A stretch of 64,000 nucleotides of DNA from CBDATY01 sp965200445 (GTDB taxonomy: Bacteria; Bacillota_I; Bacilli_A; Mycoplasmatales; Mycoplasmataceae): contig OZ241341.1 in the NCBI GenBank assembly GCA_965200445.1, positions 124,001 through 188,000 of the forward strand, read 5' to 3'. The notes under the pieces are model-generated. The model saw only the letters and a list, made by a program, of their open reading frames with translations, was not told the DNA's origin and searched no databases. This document shows, piece by piece, positions 39,750 through 50,326 of this stretch. Position numbers and translations under genes: made by a program. Within the stretch, counting starts at the first letter, position 1. Each line of letters opens with the position of its first letter.

Positions 39750-41804
39750 TTAGACAGTTGCAATTTCCACGTTCGCGTATTTAAATTGATCTATAGAAAA
39801 TTGGTTAAAGCCAATCGGTGTACTATTGTCATTTGTTACAATGAGATAAATTTCGCTAGCTTGGCCTGGCGTTAATTGGTTGTTAGGAAGCCCCTCATCA
39901 CTAGCAAAAGAAAAGTTAATTAAATTTTTATAAGTGCCATAGTAAAATGGGTATCCACTAGCACCAGCAGTCTCTAAAACGGTGTTCATGAATTCATCTT
40001 TGAAATCAGCAGAGGCAATATTGGTATCGGTACCAGCAGCAATAGTCCAAGTCTCGCTATCTTGTTTATTGTAAGCAAAATACGCCACAGCAGCATAGGA
40101 CACATAAAATGTTGCAGCAGGAGACATCATTAATGCCTTTATGGTTGTTTCTGGTGCATTGCTAGTGTCTCCATATTTAACTACAATGTTAATAGCACCT
40201 GTGTCATTAGCAACATTCTGCGTAATAGCCAAGGTGGTACCTGATCCAGACGCTGCAGAAATTCTTAGCTGACTTATTGCGTTTGCATCAAGCGCCATGC
40301 TACTGCTAACAAATGGATTAATAAAGCCAGCTGCATTAAACAGCAGTGATTCAACCACTTGAGCATTAGTTAAATCTTCATTACTATTCCAGTTAGCTAA
40401 CAAGCCCCCAAAATATCCGTCTAAATCATTACGCCAAGCAGCATTACTTAAATATTTAAACATAGCTATCACTTGGTGTGCTCTGTCTAAAGGTGGATAA
40501 ACATTCAGAGTTGTAGTAGCGGTTTGTACATCACCAGCATCATCAGAAGTATAGGTTACTGTAACAGCATTACTTTTGTCACCCATTAATGTAGTACCAC
40601 CTCCCACAAGTTCATATGACATGTCATTAGACACGGCACCAGAAGGAAGAGGGATAGCATTAGCGGTTGCAGTCTTAATGGCGTTAAAAATCGCAGTTTT
40701 AACATCTTGATTGGTTAAATCTAAATTGGGTATACCAGTGGGAAGCACAATCGTACCAGTTCTCCCAATTGCATAATCAATAGTAGCAATAGCTTGGGTT
40801 GCAACATCGGGGTATTGAGATGTGACAGATATATCCTTTTCAACTGTATCCATTGTTCCACTTGTGGTAGGCACACTAATAGTCATTTGAATGGCTTTGG
40901 GACGATTGGCAGGCGGAATACTTTGACCTTCCGGAACTGACAAAGTGGCTTTTTCAGCTGTTATTGCCAAATTATTGTTGCTTTCAAGTTGGTCCAAAAT
41001 CGCTTTTCGAAAATCAGGATTATCGGTATTATAATCTGCTGCTGTTTGGCTGCTTAGTGAAACTGTAACATCTGTATCTTTGATTTTATCGGCGATTGCA
41101 GAGGCTGCCTTATAAGGATAGACAAACATATCTACAGGCACTGATTTGGTGTTGTCATTATTAGACACGACAGTTACTTGTAGGTCCGTTTCTTCGCCAC
41201 TTAGAATAGTGTTTTGGGCAGTCTTACCTTTCACTTGGATGTTTTCTAACGTAAAATCACTAGAGCTATACTTTTTTAAACCAGGATTTTGTTCTAGTAA
41301 ATTTGCTCTTAGTAATGTTAAAAATTCCTTACTATCTATATTTCACTGCGTTGTCCCACTTTCATAGGGGATGACTAAATTATAGTTATCTATTTGGTCA
41401 ACAATAGAATTAGCTCCATTAGGAATACCAACCATTAGATTTACTGTTGCTGTTGCTTGCTTAACAGTGATAGTTGTGGTCACAGCTACAGCTTTGGTAA
41501 CATCCAAAGTGGTTTTGCTAAATGAAAAATATTGATTAACCTCTTGTTGCGTTAATCCTTTGGCTCCTTTATTATCTTCATACAGCACGTTTTTTAAAGC
41601 TTGTTGAGTGTTCTTGTTCGAAGTGTCTAAATTGGTTGTAACTGCGGGTAAAATTAAATTTTTATTTTTAACTTTAGCGGCAAGGGCATTAGCAGTTTTT
41701 TGGTCAGGAGAAACAGTATTGGAGTTATCTTCGCAGCCAATAACAGCACTAGCGCCAGAACCAACAATGCTAACAACCCCAATAAGACTTAATAATTTTT
41801 TCAT
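39750..41804 (-). CDS. Multidomain lipoprotein paralogue 2
   Basis: Lipoprotein of 684 residues. Leader Cys24 in SGASAVIGC. It lacks the SKL...TPAK linker of paralogue 1 and goes straight to DNSNTVSPDQKTAN. Four spiralin-like modules and the same C-terminal domain follow, with long stretches identical to paralogue 1 (for example PEGQSIPPANRP and YLSNAAWRNDLDGYFGG). One TGA Trp lies in 41235-41342. The upstream leader matches that of paralogue 1 (AAGGAAGTTTT before the ATG). Function not recognised. Confidence 0.85.
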
Positions 41805-42068
41805 AAAACTTCCTTTGGATCCAACTGAAATATTTATAAGATATACTCTATATTAACATTATTCTGCGATTAATAAAAATGTTCCAGCAATGCTAGATTA
41901 GATTTAATTCTTGGATTATTAACCAAAAAAGTTATGTTTTGATGTTAATTAGTTAATGTTAGTTAAAATTTCCATTGTGGCGCATAAAAATTACTTTTTA
42001 ATCGTAATATTTATAAACAAAAAAGAATGTCTTAGTAGCAAATTAGCATTACAATGTAACCGCAAATA

Positions 42069-44120
42069 TTAGACAGTTAAAATATTCACGTTAGCGTATT
42101 TAAATTGATTTATAGCAATAGAGCTAATACCAATATCAGAGCCATCTCTATTGGTTGCATTTATAGAAATTTGGGCAGTTTGACCTGGCGTTAGAGTATT
42201 GTTAGGAAGGTCATCACTGCTAAAAGCAAAGTTAACTCTAGCATAGTAAGCAAAATAATAAAATGGATATCCGCCGTTAATAGCAGTAATCACAACTTTA
42301 TCATTAAAGACTTGTGCAAAACCATTCGATGTAATTAATGGATTAGTTCCAGCAGCTAGATTTCAAACATTGGTTTTGGGGGTGCTTGTTTGTTCTAATA
42401 CATAAACAGCATTAGCATATGATATATAAAACGATGCGGCAGGCGACAACATTAGTGCTTTTATTGTTACTTCTGGCGCATTGCTAGTATCTCCGTATTT
42501 GACCACAACATTAATAGCATTGGTATCTTCTGCAATGTTTTGAGCCACAGCTAGTGTACTGCTAGATCCAGCAGCTGCAGATATCTTTAACTGCTTTAGC
42601 TCATTACTATTAATTTGCATACTACTATCCACTAGAGAGTTCATAAAGAAAGCTGCATTCGCTGTCATGGTCAGGATATTATCATCTCTAGTGGCACTTC
42701 TATCGCTATTTCAGTTAGCCAATAAGCCTCCAAAATATCCACCCAAATCATTATTTCAGAAAACATTGGATAAATATTTAAACATAGCAATCACCTGATG
42801 CGCTCTATCTGAAGGTGGATAAACATTTAGGGTTGTAGTCGCAGTCCCTAAATCACCAGGAAAGCTAGAAGTGTAAGTCACCTGCACAGCATTAGACTGA
42901 TTGGTTTTTAATAAGGTACCTCCAGATACCAGAACATATGACATACTACTTTCTACAAGACCTTGCGGTAAAGTATCACGAGTTGCATATTTAATAGCGT
43001 TAAACATTGCATTTTTCACATCTTGGTTGGTTAAATCTGGATTGGCTATGCCAGTGGGAAGCACAACTGAGCCGTTAGGTCCAATGGTGCTATTAATAAC
43101 ACCAATCACTCGATCAGCAATATCTGGGTATTGAGATGTAACTGTGACATTTTTTTCTGCGGTATTTTGTGATCCCGCTGCTGTAGGAACGCTGATGGTG
43201 ATCGTTACTTGCTTTGATGAACCAGGAGGTATGCTAATGTTTTGAGAATTTTTAGAAATGGACAAGGCGTTTATTTCAGCTGTATTTAACTTATTATCAC
43301 TCTGAATCTGCTGTAAAATAGCTTTATCAAAAGCGCTATTGCTGGTATTGTAATCATCAACCTTTTGACTATTAAATAAAACTACAGTGTCTGTATTTGA
43401 AATTTTACTGGCAATTGCAGAGGCTGCTCCATAAGGATAAACGAACATATCTACAACGGTGGATGTGTTATCATTTTGAGAATCAATCGTTACCTTTAAT
43501 GCAGTTTCCACATTAACTGCAATGGTTTTTTGATCATGTTTATCCTTCACCTGTATATCTTTTAGGGAAAAATCATTGGCACTATATACTTTTAAATCAG
43601 GATTTTGCTCAAGCAAATTTGTTTTTAAAAATGCTAGAAAATCAGAATCAGTCAATCTTCACTGTGATATGCCACTTTGGTAGGGGATTACCAAGTTGCG
43701 GTTTTTAATTTGCTTAGCAATATAAGTAGCTCCATTAGGAATACTTACCATTAAGCTAACTGTCGCCTTTGCTTCTTTAACAGTGATAGTAGCTGTCACA
43801 GCTACAGCTGTGTCAACATCCAAGGTAGTTTTACTAAACGAAAAGTATTGATTGACCTCTTTTTGAGTTAATCCTTTTGCTCCTTGGTTGTCTTCATACA
43901 GCACCGTTTTTAAAGCTTGTTGAGTGCCTTGATTCGAAGTGTCTAGATTGGTTGTAACTGCGGGTAAAATTAGATTTTTATTTTTAACTTTAGCGGCAAG
44001 TTCATTGGCAGTTTTTTGGTCGGGAGAAACGGTATTGGAGTTATCACCACAACTAATAACGGCACTAGCGCCAGACCCTACAATGCTAATGGTGCCAATC
44101 AAACTTAATAATTTCTTCAT
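42069..44120 (-). CDS. Multidomain lipoprotein paralogue 3
   Basis: Lipoprotein of 683 residues, same architecture as paralogues 1 and 2 but clearly more diverged, especially in the C-terminal domain (for example DRAHQVIAMFKYLSNVF, then a different loop). Leader Cys24 in SGASAVISC. The N-terminal module is almost the same as in paralogue 2 (SPDQKTAN, KNLILPAVTTNLDTSN). TGA Trp occurs at 43656-43658, 42669-42755 and 42363. A good minus-strand promoter lies upstream. It is divergent from the GH18 lipoprotein gene. Confidence 0.85.
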
Positions 44121-44480
44121 AAATGCCCTTTGTTTACAATAATTAGTTCTAAAACATAATTATACTATCAATATGTTGCGTACCAACATTTCTCTATAAC
44201 AACAGCTGAAAATGCTAATTTCTAATTTTTTATTTTTATTTTATGAACAATAATTCGCTGTTTTCTTTGGTGTAGCCAAAAAACACTTCTTGACAGAGAT
44301 TAACATTCATTGGACTTACTCATAAACTGAGTATTTTATTGCATTAAATTTTCAAAAGTGGGGAACTTTAACAAATAGTTGTGCTAGAATAAAACAGTAA
44401 TTAATAAAATACTATTGAGATAGCACTAATAGGCTATTGTGATATCTTTTTATGTATTATTTTTTGGAGGATATAACCAA
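44121..44480. other. Divergent intergenic region between paralogue 3 and the GH18 gene
   Basis: About 360 bp without a gene. On minus it holds the paralogue 3 promoter (44159-44186). On plus it should hold the promoter of the GH18 gene. A perfect TTGACA at 44290-44295 has no -10 partner, and TAGAAT near 44387 is a possible -10 with a poor -35. The GH18 ribosome-binding site GGAGG is at 44466-44470. Confidence 0.6.
44159..44186 (-). promoter_or_regulatory. Promoter of lipoprotein paralogue 3
   Basis: TTGGTA (-35, at 44181-44186) and TATAAT (-10, at 44159-44164) on the minus strand with a 16-bp spacer, about 40 bp upstream of the ATG. Confidence 0.6.
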
Positions 44481-46529
44481 GTGAAAAAATTATTGAGTTT
44501 GATTGGCACCATTAGCATTGTAGGGTCTGGAGCCAGTGCAGTTGTAGCTTGCGGGGGCGACTCTTCAGGTACAGCAGGATCTAAATTAGCAGGTACATTA
44601 GAATCTAAATTAAAAGGACTTGCAGTAACACCAGCAAAAAAAGGAAGTAAACAGTCAACACTAACACCAGCAACAACCTCATCTGCAGCCCAAGCAATTA
44701 TTGATAAGATTAAACAAAAAAATATAGAAGTTCCAAACGGAACTAACCCTGAAATAGCTAATTCAGAAACCATTACTGCCATGAAAAGCGCTCTTTATCA
44801 AGCCAATAAAGTAAACGGTCTAACACAAGCTGACTTAAGTTTTCTAAAATTTACGGGTGGTGATTTAGTTGACAATCAAGCAGTTTCAGTTAAGGTAACA
44901 GCCACAGTAAAATCAAAATCAGCTTCCACTACCTTGGCAGTATCGTTATTGTCCAGTAAAGGTACAATTGTACCCACTGGCACAGCACAACTAAGCAATT
45001 TCAATATAAATGATCCAAAAGTTGCCCCGCCTGCAGCCCCTAGCGGGATCAATTACAAAAAGGCTCAATACAGTCCTTGGTTTGATGACGGATTTAATTG
45101 GGAACAGTTTTTGAATGAAGCCGGGATTGGCAATCATGTGATTAATGATATTTTAGACAGTAGCAACCAAATAGTCAGACTTGGCTTTATTACATCCAGT
45201 GACGCAAAAGCATTTGCTCAAGCCCAAGGCTCTCCTGTAATAAATGCTTTCAAGCAATATGCTCAGAACAACACCTCTCAAAAAATTGTTACTCCTTCTG
45301 TGGGAGGAGTGTTACCACTTTGGATGGCTAATTGAACAGATAAATATGGAAATGCTACCCCTGCACAACAAACTTCTGCAGCCGACACTGTTTATCAATT
45401 TTTAACCCAAATTCGTAATGCTGGCAAAGACTATGAATTCTCATTTGGAGGTTGAAACCATGATTCACTAGCGATGTCTGCTGAATTAATGGGTTATAGT
45501 GCTAATAAATTAGCTAATTTATATGCTGGAATTATTAACGCTTTTAAATTAAAAATTATGGACTTCGACATTGAAGGAACCGATAGCGGTAGCACAGATG
45601 ATTTTGGTAACAAGCACCCAATCCAAGTAGGCGACAAAGCCCGTGAACTAAGAATGCAAGCTCTGACAATTCTTAAAAATGATCCACGTTACAGCAGTGT
45701 AATTATTAATTTCACCTACCCTGCTTATTTGAACGGCATAGAAGGTTTGAATAACAATCAATTATTAAACGCCTTCCGTGATGGCATTATTAATGATGTT
45801 AATGCTATGGCTTTTGACTATAGCTTATGGGGATACAATAAACGCATCACATTGCCTGGTGAAACATCAATTTATGCTATGTCTTCTGTCAATGCTATTG
45901 CTGATGAACTAAAAGGCGCAAAAATAGCAGATCCCTACACAAGAATCCAAGCAACCCTAATGGCTGGTGTAGAAGACCAAAAGTATCAAGTGACCACCCT
46001 GACTGATTTAAGGCTCTTTACTAATTTTGCGATAACCCACAAATTGGCTGGCATCAGCTTCTGGTCGTCTCTATACGACATGGAACAATGAATTTATAAT
46101 GGTAACAAGGGTGCATTGCGCCCTGGTCACAGCTTCGGACTATGAAATTTCAATGATATGTTAACAAATGGTCGAAAAAAAGATGCTTATGCTTCTGGCC
46201 TAAAAGTACAAAATCTGTCTTACAGTAACATCGCTAAAAAATTCACGGAAGGCAGCCTTTATAAATACCAAGCAGCCAACAAACCTTTGGACCAAAATCT
46301 GTGAAAAGGCATTAAAGATGCTGGCATTTTACCTTCCATTGACCCTAGCAACATCACTGATCAGGATTTTGTCAGTCTGTACTCTACTAACTTTTCATTT
46401 AGTAGTGCTCTGAAAGCGGTAGGGTTTGGTCCTACTCTAACAACAGCGCCAATGTCTAAAACAGCATTGCAAAATGAACTAAGATTAGCACAATGAAGAA
46501 ATCAATACTTAGATAAACATCTGCAGTAA
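44481..46529 (+). CDS. Lipoprotein with GH18 (chitinase-like) domain
   Basis: Lipoprotein of 682 residues that I read as a glycoside hydrolase family 18 enzyme. The start is GTG 44481 with GGAGG ten bases upstream. Leader: KKLLSLIGTISIVG then a lipobox with GASAVVAC. A linker and one spiralin-like module (from about QKNIEVPNGTNPE) come first. The catalytic barrel starts near YSPWFDDGFNWEQF: the beta-3 motif FSFGGW is at residues 320-325, the catalytic core MDFDIEG has D361, D363 and E365, the beta-6 motif AMAFDY at 442-447, and the terminal Trp motif ISFWSS near 525-530. These match the ChiA/ChiD-like GH18 group, with the full D-x-D-x-E core and the catalytic Glu. It lacks a recognised chitin-binding domain. 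Eight or more TGA codons are Trp. It probably cleaves chitin or another N-acetylglucosamine polymer at the cell surface. Confidence 0.88.
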
Positions 46530-46547
46530 ATGCCTTAATTATGCTGT

Positions 46548-46580
46548 AAAAACTGGCTTAAAAATTTAAGCCAGTTTTTT
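46548..46580 (+). terminator. Terminator after the GH18 gene
   Basis: A 15-bp perfect stem (AAAAACTGGCTTAAA at 46548-46562 with its complement at 46565-46579), ending in a T-run on plus. The dnaI stop codon is inside the hairpin, so it may serve both convergent genes. Confidence 0.88.
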
Positions 46581-47477
46581 AGTGGGCAAAATAGTTGTTC
46601 ATTTATAAGAATTGGTTAAAGCTTTGATGCGTCGAAACAATCGCTTGGATTTAACCTCATTTAATTTTTGATTTTTACCAAAAGTTTCAGAACAGGTGTT
46701 TTCAATTTCTTCTAAACTAAAATTAGAATTAATAAAAGTCGTTTTAAAATGACTATAGCGGTAATTAAAAATAGAAAAATACAAGTCATCTCTTAACCAT
46801 GATGTCCATGGTTCACTGCCAAAATCATCAATAAAGAGAATGTCAACTTTTTGTAAACCCCTTAGATCAAAAGCTGGCTTAGGAGTATTTTGTTTAAAAC
46901 TAATTTTAATCGTCTGAATAATAGTGCTAGCTGAAGCAAAGCCAATGCTGAGGTCAGGGTATTTCATGGCCAGGCGGTTAGCAAAGGCGATAAAACAATA
47001 AGTTTTACCAGTGCCAGGCACTCCATGCAGGAAAAACCCTTTATTCAAAACATTATTTTTAATTTTGAATTGCGCCATTGCTCTGAGGATTGCTAGTCGT
47101 TCAGGTAGATCATAGATCTGTTTGCTATCCGTAATATCTAATTTGAGTAAACTATGGGGAAAATCATAAAACATAAAGCGTTGCTGGGTGTTTTTTTCTA
47201 AAATGGCTTTGACCCCGTGCACGCACGGATGCATAACGATTTGAAAGCGTTGGTCTTTGTTTCAAACTAATTTATAAGCAGTGCGATCAATATTAATTTG
47301 GTGGCAGTGTTCTGTTTCCTTGCAAAAGCGATAATTATTAACAAAACGCATGAGCAAGCTTAACTGCTTATTCATTTGCGCTTCACTAATTTTGAACTTG
47401 TCTACTAAGTGGCTAATGCGTTGGTAGGCAAGAAATTGGTGTCAGAACATATCTGTTAGGTTCATATTGTTAGTCAT
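46566..47477 (-). CDS. dnaI: Primosomal protein DnaI (helicase loader)
   Basis: AAA+ helicase loader of 303 residues. The N-terminal region has Cys and His residues (FCKETEHCHQ) like the zinc-binding part of DnaI. The ATPase part shows Walker A GVPGTGKTYCF, Walker B VDILFIDDFGSEPW and sensor FINSNFSLEE. TGA Trp at 46599, 47262, 47442. The start is ATG 47475-47477, no clear ribosome-binding site; an alternative ATG is 12 bp later. It follows dnaB by 62 bp. It loads the replicative helicase with DnaB. Confidence 0.92.
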
Positions 47478-47539
47478 GTTGTTTTTGGGCACTTTTATTC
47501 ATTTAACTTAAAATCATCGGGTCGTAATAATCATAATGC

Positions 47540-48670
47540 CTACTGGTGCAGCAAACGATGAGGATGATACTGAGCCCCGTTCATAGGAATACAATTTTTT
47601 CTTAAAAACAAAATAGCTTCACGAGTAGTACCCACAGCATTGTCTTTTAACATTTCTGCTAAAGCAAAGACAGTTTGACTATGCAACTTATACTCATTAG
47701 CTAAAAAGACATATTCTAAAAGACAATTAATAATGCCATTGCTAAAATTATAATTTACAGACAATCCGCGGATAATGTCAAAGGCTGCTACATCAAAAGG
47801 AAGGTCTTGGGAACTATACAACAATTCCAAGTAATTGACATTGCCAATAAATTCCATTTCGTGGATTTTATTTTCCAAGACACTGGTATGATCACGGAAA
47901 ATTTTTTGCAAACTCATTTCTTCACCAGCCTGGCCATTAGAGCGTAAATACAGCTTGTCCACAATATCACTAAACTGCCTAAAACTAAACAACAAGCCAC
48001 CGTTTAACTGCAAGTAACTCTGCGCAATAAGCGCAGGCAGTTGTTCGCGGTTAATCTTGAGCAGTTTTATCTTGCCAATAATGTCAGGCTTGAACATTCT
48101 ATACAAATTACTGTCTAACCCAGCCGCATGTAAATATTTATTGACAGCCACAAAAGTTGCTTTCCAACCTTGTTGGTTTTGACAATCTGATTGGTCAAAC
48201 ATTTCATCAAACGAAGAGGAAATATTAAATTCTGATTCATCTTTTTCGTTAATATTTAATCTTTGACATAGCGCATCATATGTATACTTAGAAAGCTTAC
48301 TTTTCAGTAACTTTACAAAATCAGCATGACTAAAAAACTCATCTGCAGTTAAAGGGGCGCGTAATTTAAAGTTATAAGTTAAGCTTTTTTTTCTTAAAAA
48401 AGTTCTAACCAAACCAACAGCCTCTAGATGTTGCATGGCTAATTCAAACTGAGAACGATTCATTTGGGTAACTTGCAGCAAATATTCCAGTAAATTACCC
48501 TTTGACGCAGCAGAAGCAGGTTGCGCTAGACTATATTCTTGGCATAGTAAAAGGTAAAGTCCTAAGGCTTTAGCACCCGTAATAGGCTGGTAAAGTAAGG
48601 TCAGTTCCGTAGAACAAAAATTAAAGTTATAGCTAATTTGGGCGGAAATAACATACTTATTGATAACCAT
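47540..48670 (-). CDS. dnaB: Replication initiation / membrane attachment protein DnaB
   Basis: Bacillus-type DnaB (helicase co-loader), 376 residues. N-terminal wing-helix part with FCSTELTLLYQPITGAKAL and LLEYLLQVTQMNRSQFELAM is typical of the DnaB/DnaD family in mollicutes. The C-terminal half contains the DnaB-like helical domain (around LPFDVAAFDIIRGLSVNYN). I chose ATG 48668-48670 (MVINKYVIS); a longer frame to 48757 adds a hydrophobic stretch that looks like translated leader. It ends at a TAG, so there is no TGA extension. dnaB and dnaI adjacency is ancestral. Confidence 0.85.
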   Translation of the reverse strand: MVINKYVISAQISYNFNFCSTELTLLYQPITGAKALGLYLLLCQEYSLAQPASAASKGNLLEYLLQVTQMNRSQFELAMQHLEAVGLVRTFLRKKSLTYNFKLRAPLTADEFFSHADFVKLLKSKLSKYTYDALCQRLNINEKDESEFNISSSFDEMFDQSDCQNQQGWKATFVAVNKYLHAAGLDSNLYRMFKPDIIGKIKLLKINREQLPALIAQSYLQLNGGLLFSFRQFSDIVDKLYLRSNGQAGEEMSLQKIFRDHTSVLENKIHEMEFIGNVNYLELLYSSQDLPFDVAAFDIIRGLSVNYNFSNGIINCLLEYVFLANEYKLHSQTVFALAEMLKDNAVGTTREAILFLRKNCIPMNGAQYHPHRLLHQ

Positions 48671-48836
48671 AAAAACCTGCACTAAATAATCTAAATAATA
48701 ATACGTAAAAACAAATAAACAAATAATACAATAGTTAGTAGCACTAACCAGTTTCATTTCTGAAACAACATATTTGTAATTTATTGTATCTATGTATCAC
48801 TAAACCTGCAGCAAGAGTGAAATAAAAAATAAAAAC

Positions 48837-48858
48837 TATGAAACACGCTATGAAACAC
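48837..48858. repeat. Direct repeat in the dnaB-pncA divergent region
   Basis: TATGAAACAC occurs twice (48837-48846 and 48849-48858) with a 2-bp GC spacer, a 12-bp period, between the dnaB and pncA starts. It could be an operator for one of the two divergent genes. The 292-bp region otherwise holds the pncA promoter and AT-rich sequence. Confidence 0.6.
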
Positions 48859-48894
48859 TTATAAATAAAGTCTTTTTTTCACACATTAGAAATG

Positions 48895-48922
48895 TTGTAA
48901 AGTGTGGAAAACTAATTATAAT
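48895..48922 (+). promoter_or_regulatory. Promoter of pncA
   Basis: TTGTAA (48895-48900), 16-bp spacer and a perfect TATAAT (48917-48922). The ATG is 40 bp downstream. Confidence 0.65.
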
Positions 48923-48962
48923 GATTTTGATATTACAGCAAATATAGGTATCGCGAGACAAC

Positions 48963-49490
48963 ATGACGACCAAAGAAGCACTTATTCTAGTTGATTATCA
49001 GAATGATTTTTGCCACCCAAAAGGCAGTTTATATGTTAAATACTCTGAAAATCTACAAGCAGGTATTATAAAAAAAATTGATGAGTTTAAAAAAGCAAAC
49101 AAATTAGTAATCGCTTCCAAAGATTGGCACCCTGCTAACCACAGCTCTTTTAAAATTTGGCCGCCCCACGCTATTATTGACACGTGAGGGGCAGAAATGC
49201 CTTTTAACGAAAAAGTTTTTGACAAAATTATCTACAAAGGAATGCAACTTGAATATGATAGCTACAGTGCCTTCATTAATGACAATAATGAAAGTAATGG
49301 TCTTCACGAATATTTGCAACAACATCATATTCAAAAGGTAGTCATTATAGGTATAGCGACTGATGTTTGTGTATCCTACACTTTGCAGCACGCCATTGAA
49401 TTAGGATACGAAATTGAGCTTGATTTAAAACTATGTTTGGGTATGGAACAAAAAATTCTACTACAACCGATCCAAAAACGCTTCAAGTAA
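48963..49490 (+). CDS. pncA: Nicotinamidase / isochorismatase-family hydrolase
   Basis: Cysteine hydrolase of 175 residues. Catalytic Asp in ILVDYQNDFC, metal ligands in SKDWHPANHSS, Lys in IIYKGMQLEYDSY, and catalytic Cys in IGIATDVCVSYT fit nicotinamidase, which makes nicotinate for NAD salvage. One TGA Trp at 49185-49187 (DTWGAEMP). It is the only plus-strand gene between 46.5 and 57.7 kb and ends 5 bp before the mutM stop, without a terminator. In Bacillus, coaE and nrdR lie between mutM and dnaB; they are not here. Confidence 0.92.
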
Positions 49491-49495
49491 ATTAA

Positions 49496-50326
49496 CTACG
49501 GTCAAATTTGACAAACAGGGCAATAGTAGGTACCTCGTTGTCCTACCTTGATTTTCTCTATTACGCTGTGACACACAAAACAATGCAGCCCTTTTCTACC
49601 ATGGACCTTTAAGTATTGAGTGAACTTACCATCAATGCCCGGGGCTGATTCAAAAGAAAAAATCGTTGTCCCCCCTGATGCTATAGCTGCTTTTAACACT
49701 TTTTGAGTGTTAAGAATAATTTTGGTTAGGTAGGTTTTATCCAAGTGACTGACCGGTACGCAAGGGTGTAACCCGCACAAAAATAAAATTTCATTAGCAT
49801 AGATATTCCCAATCCCAACCATAATTTTTTGCTCTAATAAAGCTGTTTTAACAGCTACAGAACGTTTTTGCCAAGCTGTTTGGAGGTATTCCGCTGTTAG
49901 CGAAGCATCAAATGGTTCTAAGCCAAGTTGGTTTAATGGCTTCTGGTGCATATAATTATTAATTGGCTGCAAGTTAAAAGTACCAAACCTTCTTGTGTCG
50001 TGATACAGTAGCTCCGTGCCATCTGCAAATTCCAAAGCTAATAGGATGTGCTTTCAGTCAATATCTGAATGCTTCGGCTGAAGGAAGTACTTGCCTTCCA
50101 TGCGTAAATGGCTAATTAAAACATAATCATCCAAAACAAATATAAGGTATTTGGCTCTGCGTTTCATCGCTCTAATCGTTTGGCCTTTGATCAATAACTG
50201 AAACTGGTCAATAGCAGGTTCTTTAATAATCTTATTAAACATAATTCTGCTACCAATAATTTGCTTATTGATTACTTGTTTGGCCAACATTCGCTTAACT
50301 GTTTCGACTTCTGGTAATTCAGGCAT
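49496..50326 (-). CDS. mutM: Formamidopyrimidine-DNA glycosylase
   Basis: DNA repair glycosylase/lyase of 276 residues that removes 8-oxoguanine. It starts with the catalytic MPELPEVETVKR, has Lys in HLRMEGKYFL, and ends with a zinc finger (CFVCHSVIEK ... YYCPVCQ). The standard code stops at TGA 49502-49504, but with UGA as Trp two more residues (Trp-Pro) are added before TAG at 49496, which restores the usual C-terminus. The ATG overlaps the polA stop by one base (TAATG) and has GGAGGTG upstream. Confidence 0.96.

Noticed and set aside
44290..44295. Perfect TTGACA upstream of the GH18 gene
   Set aside because: No -10-like hexamer at 16-18 bp; kept only as a note in the intergenic entry.
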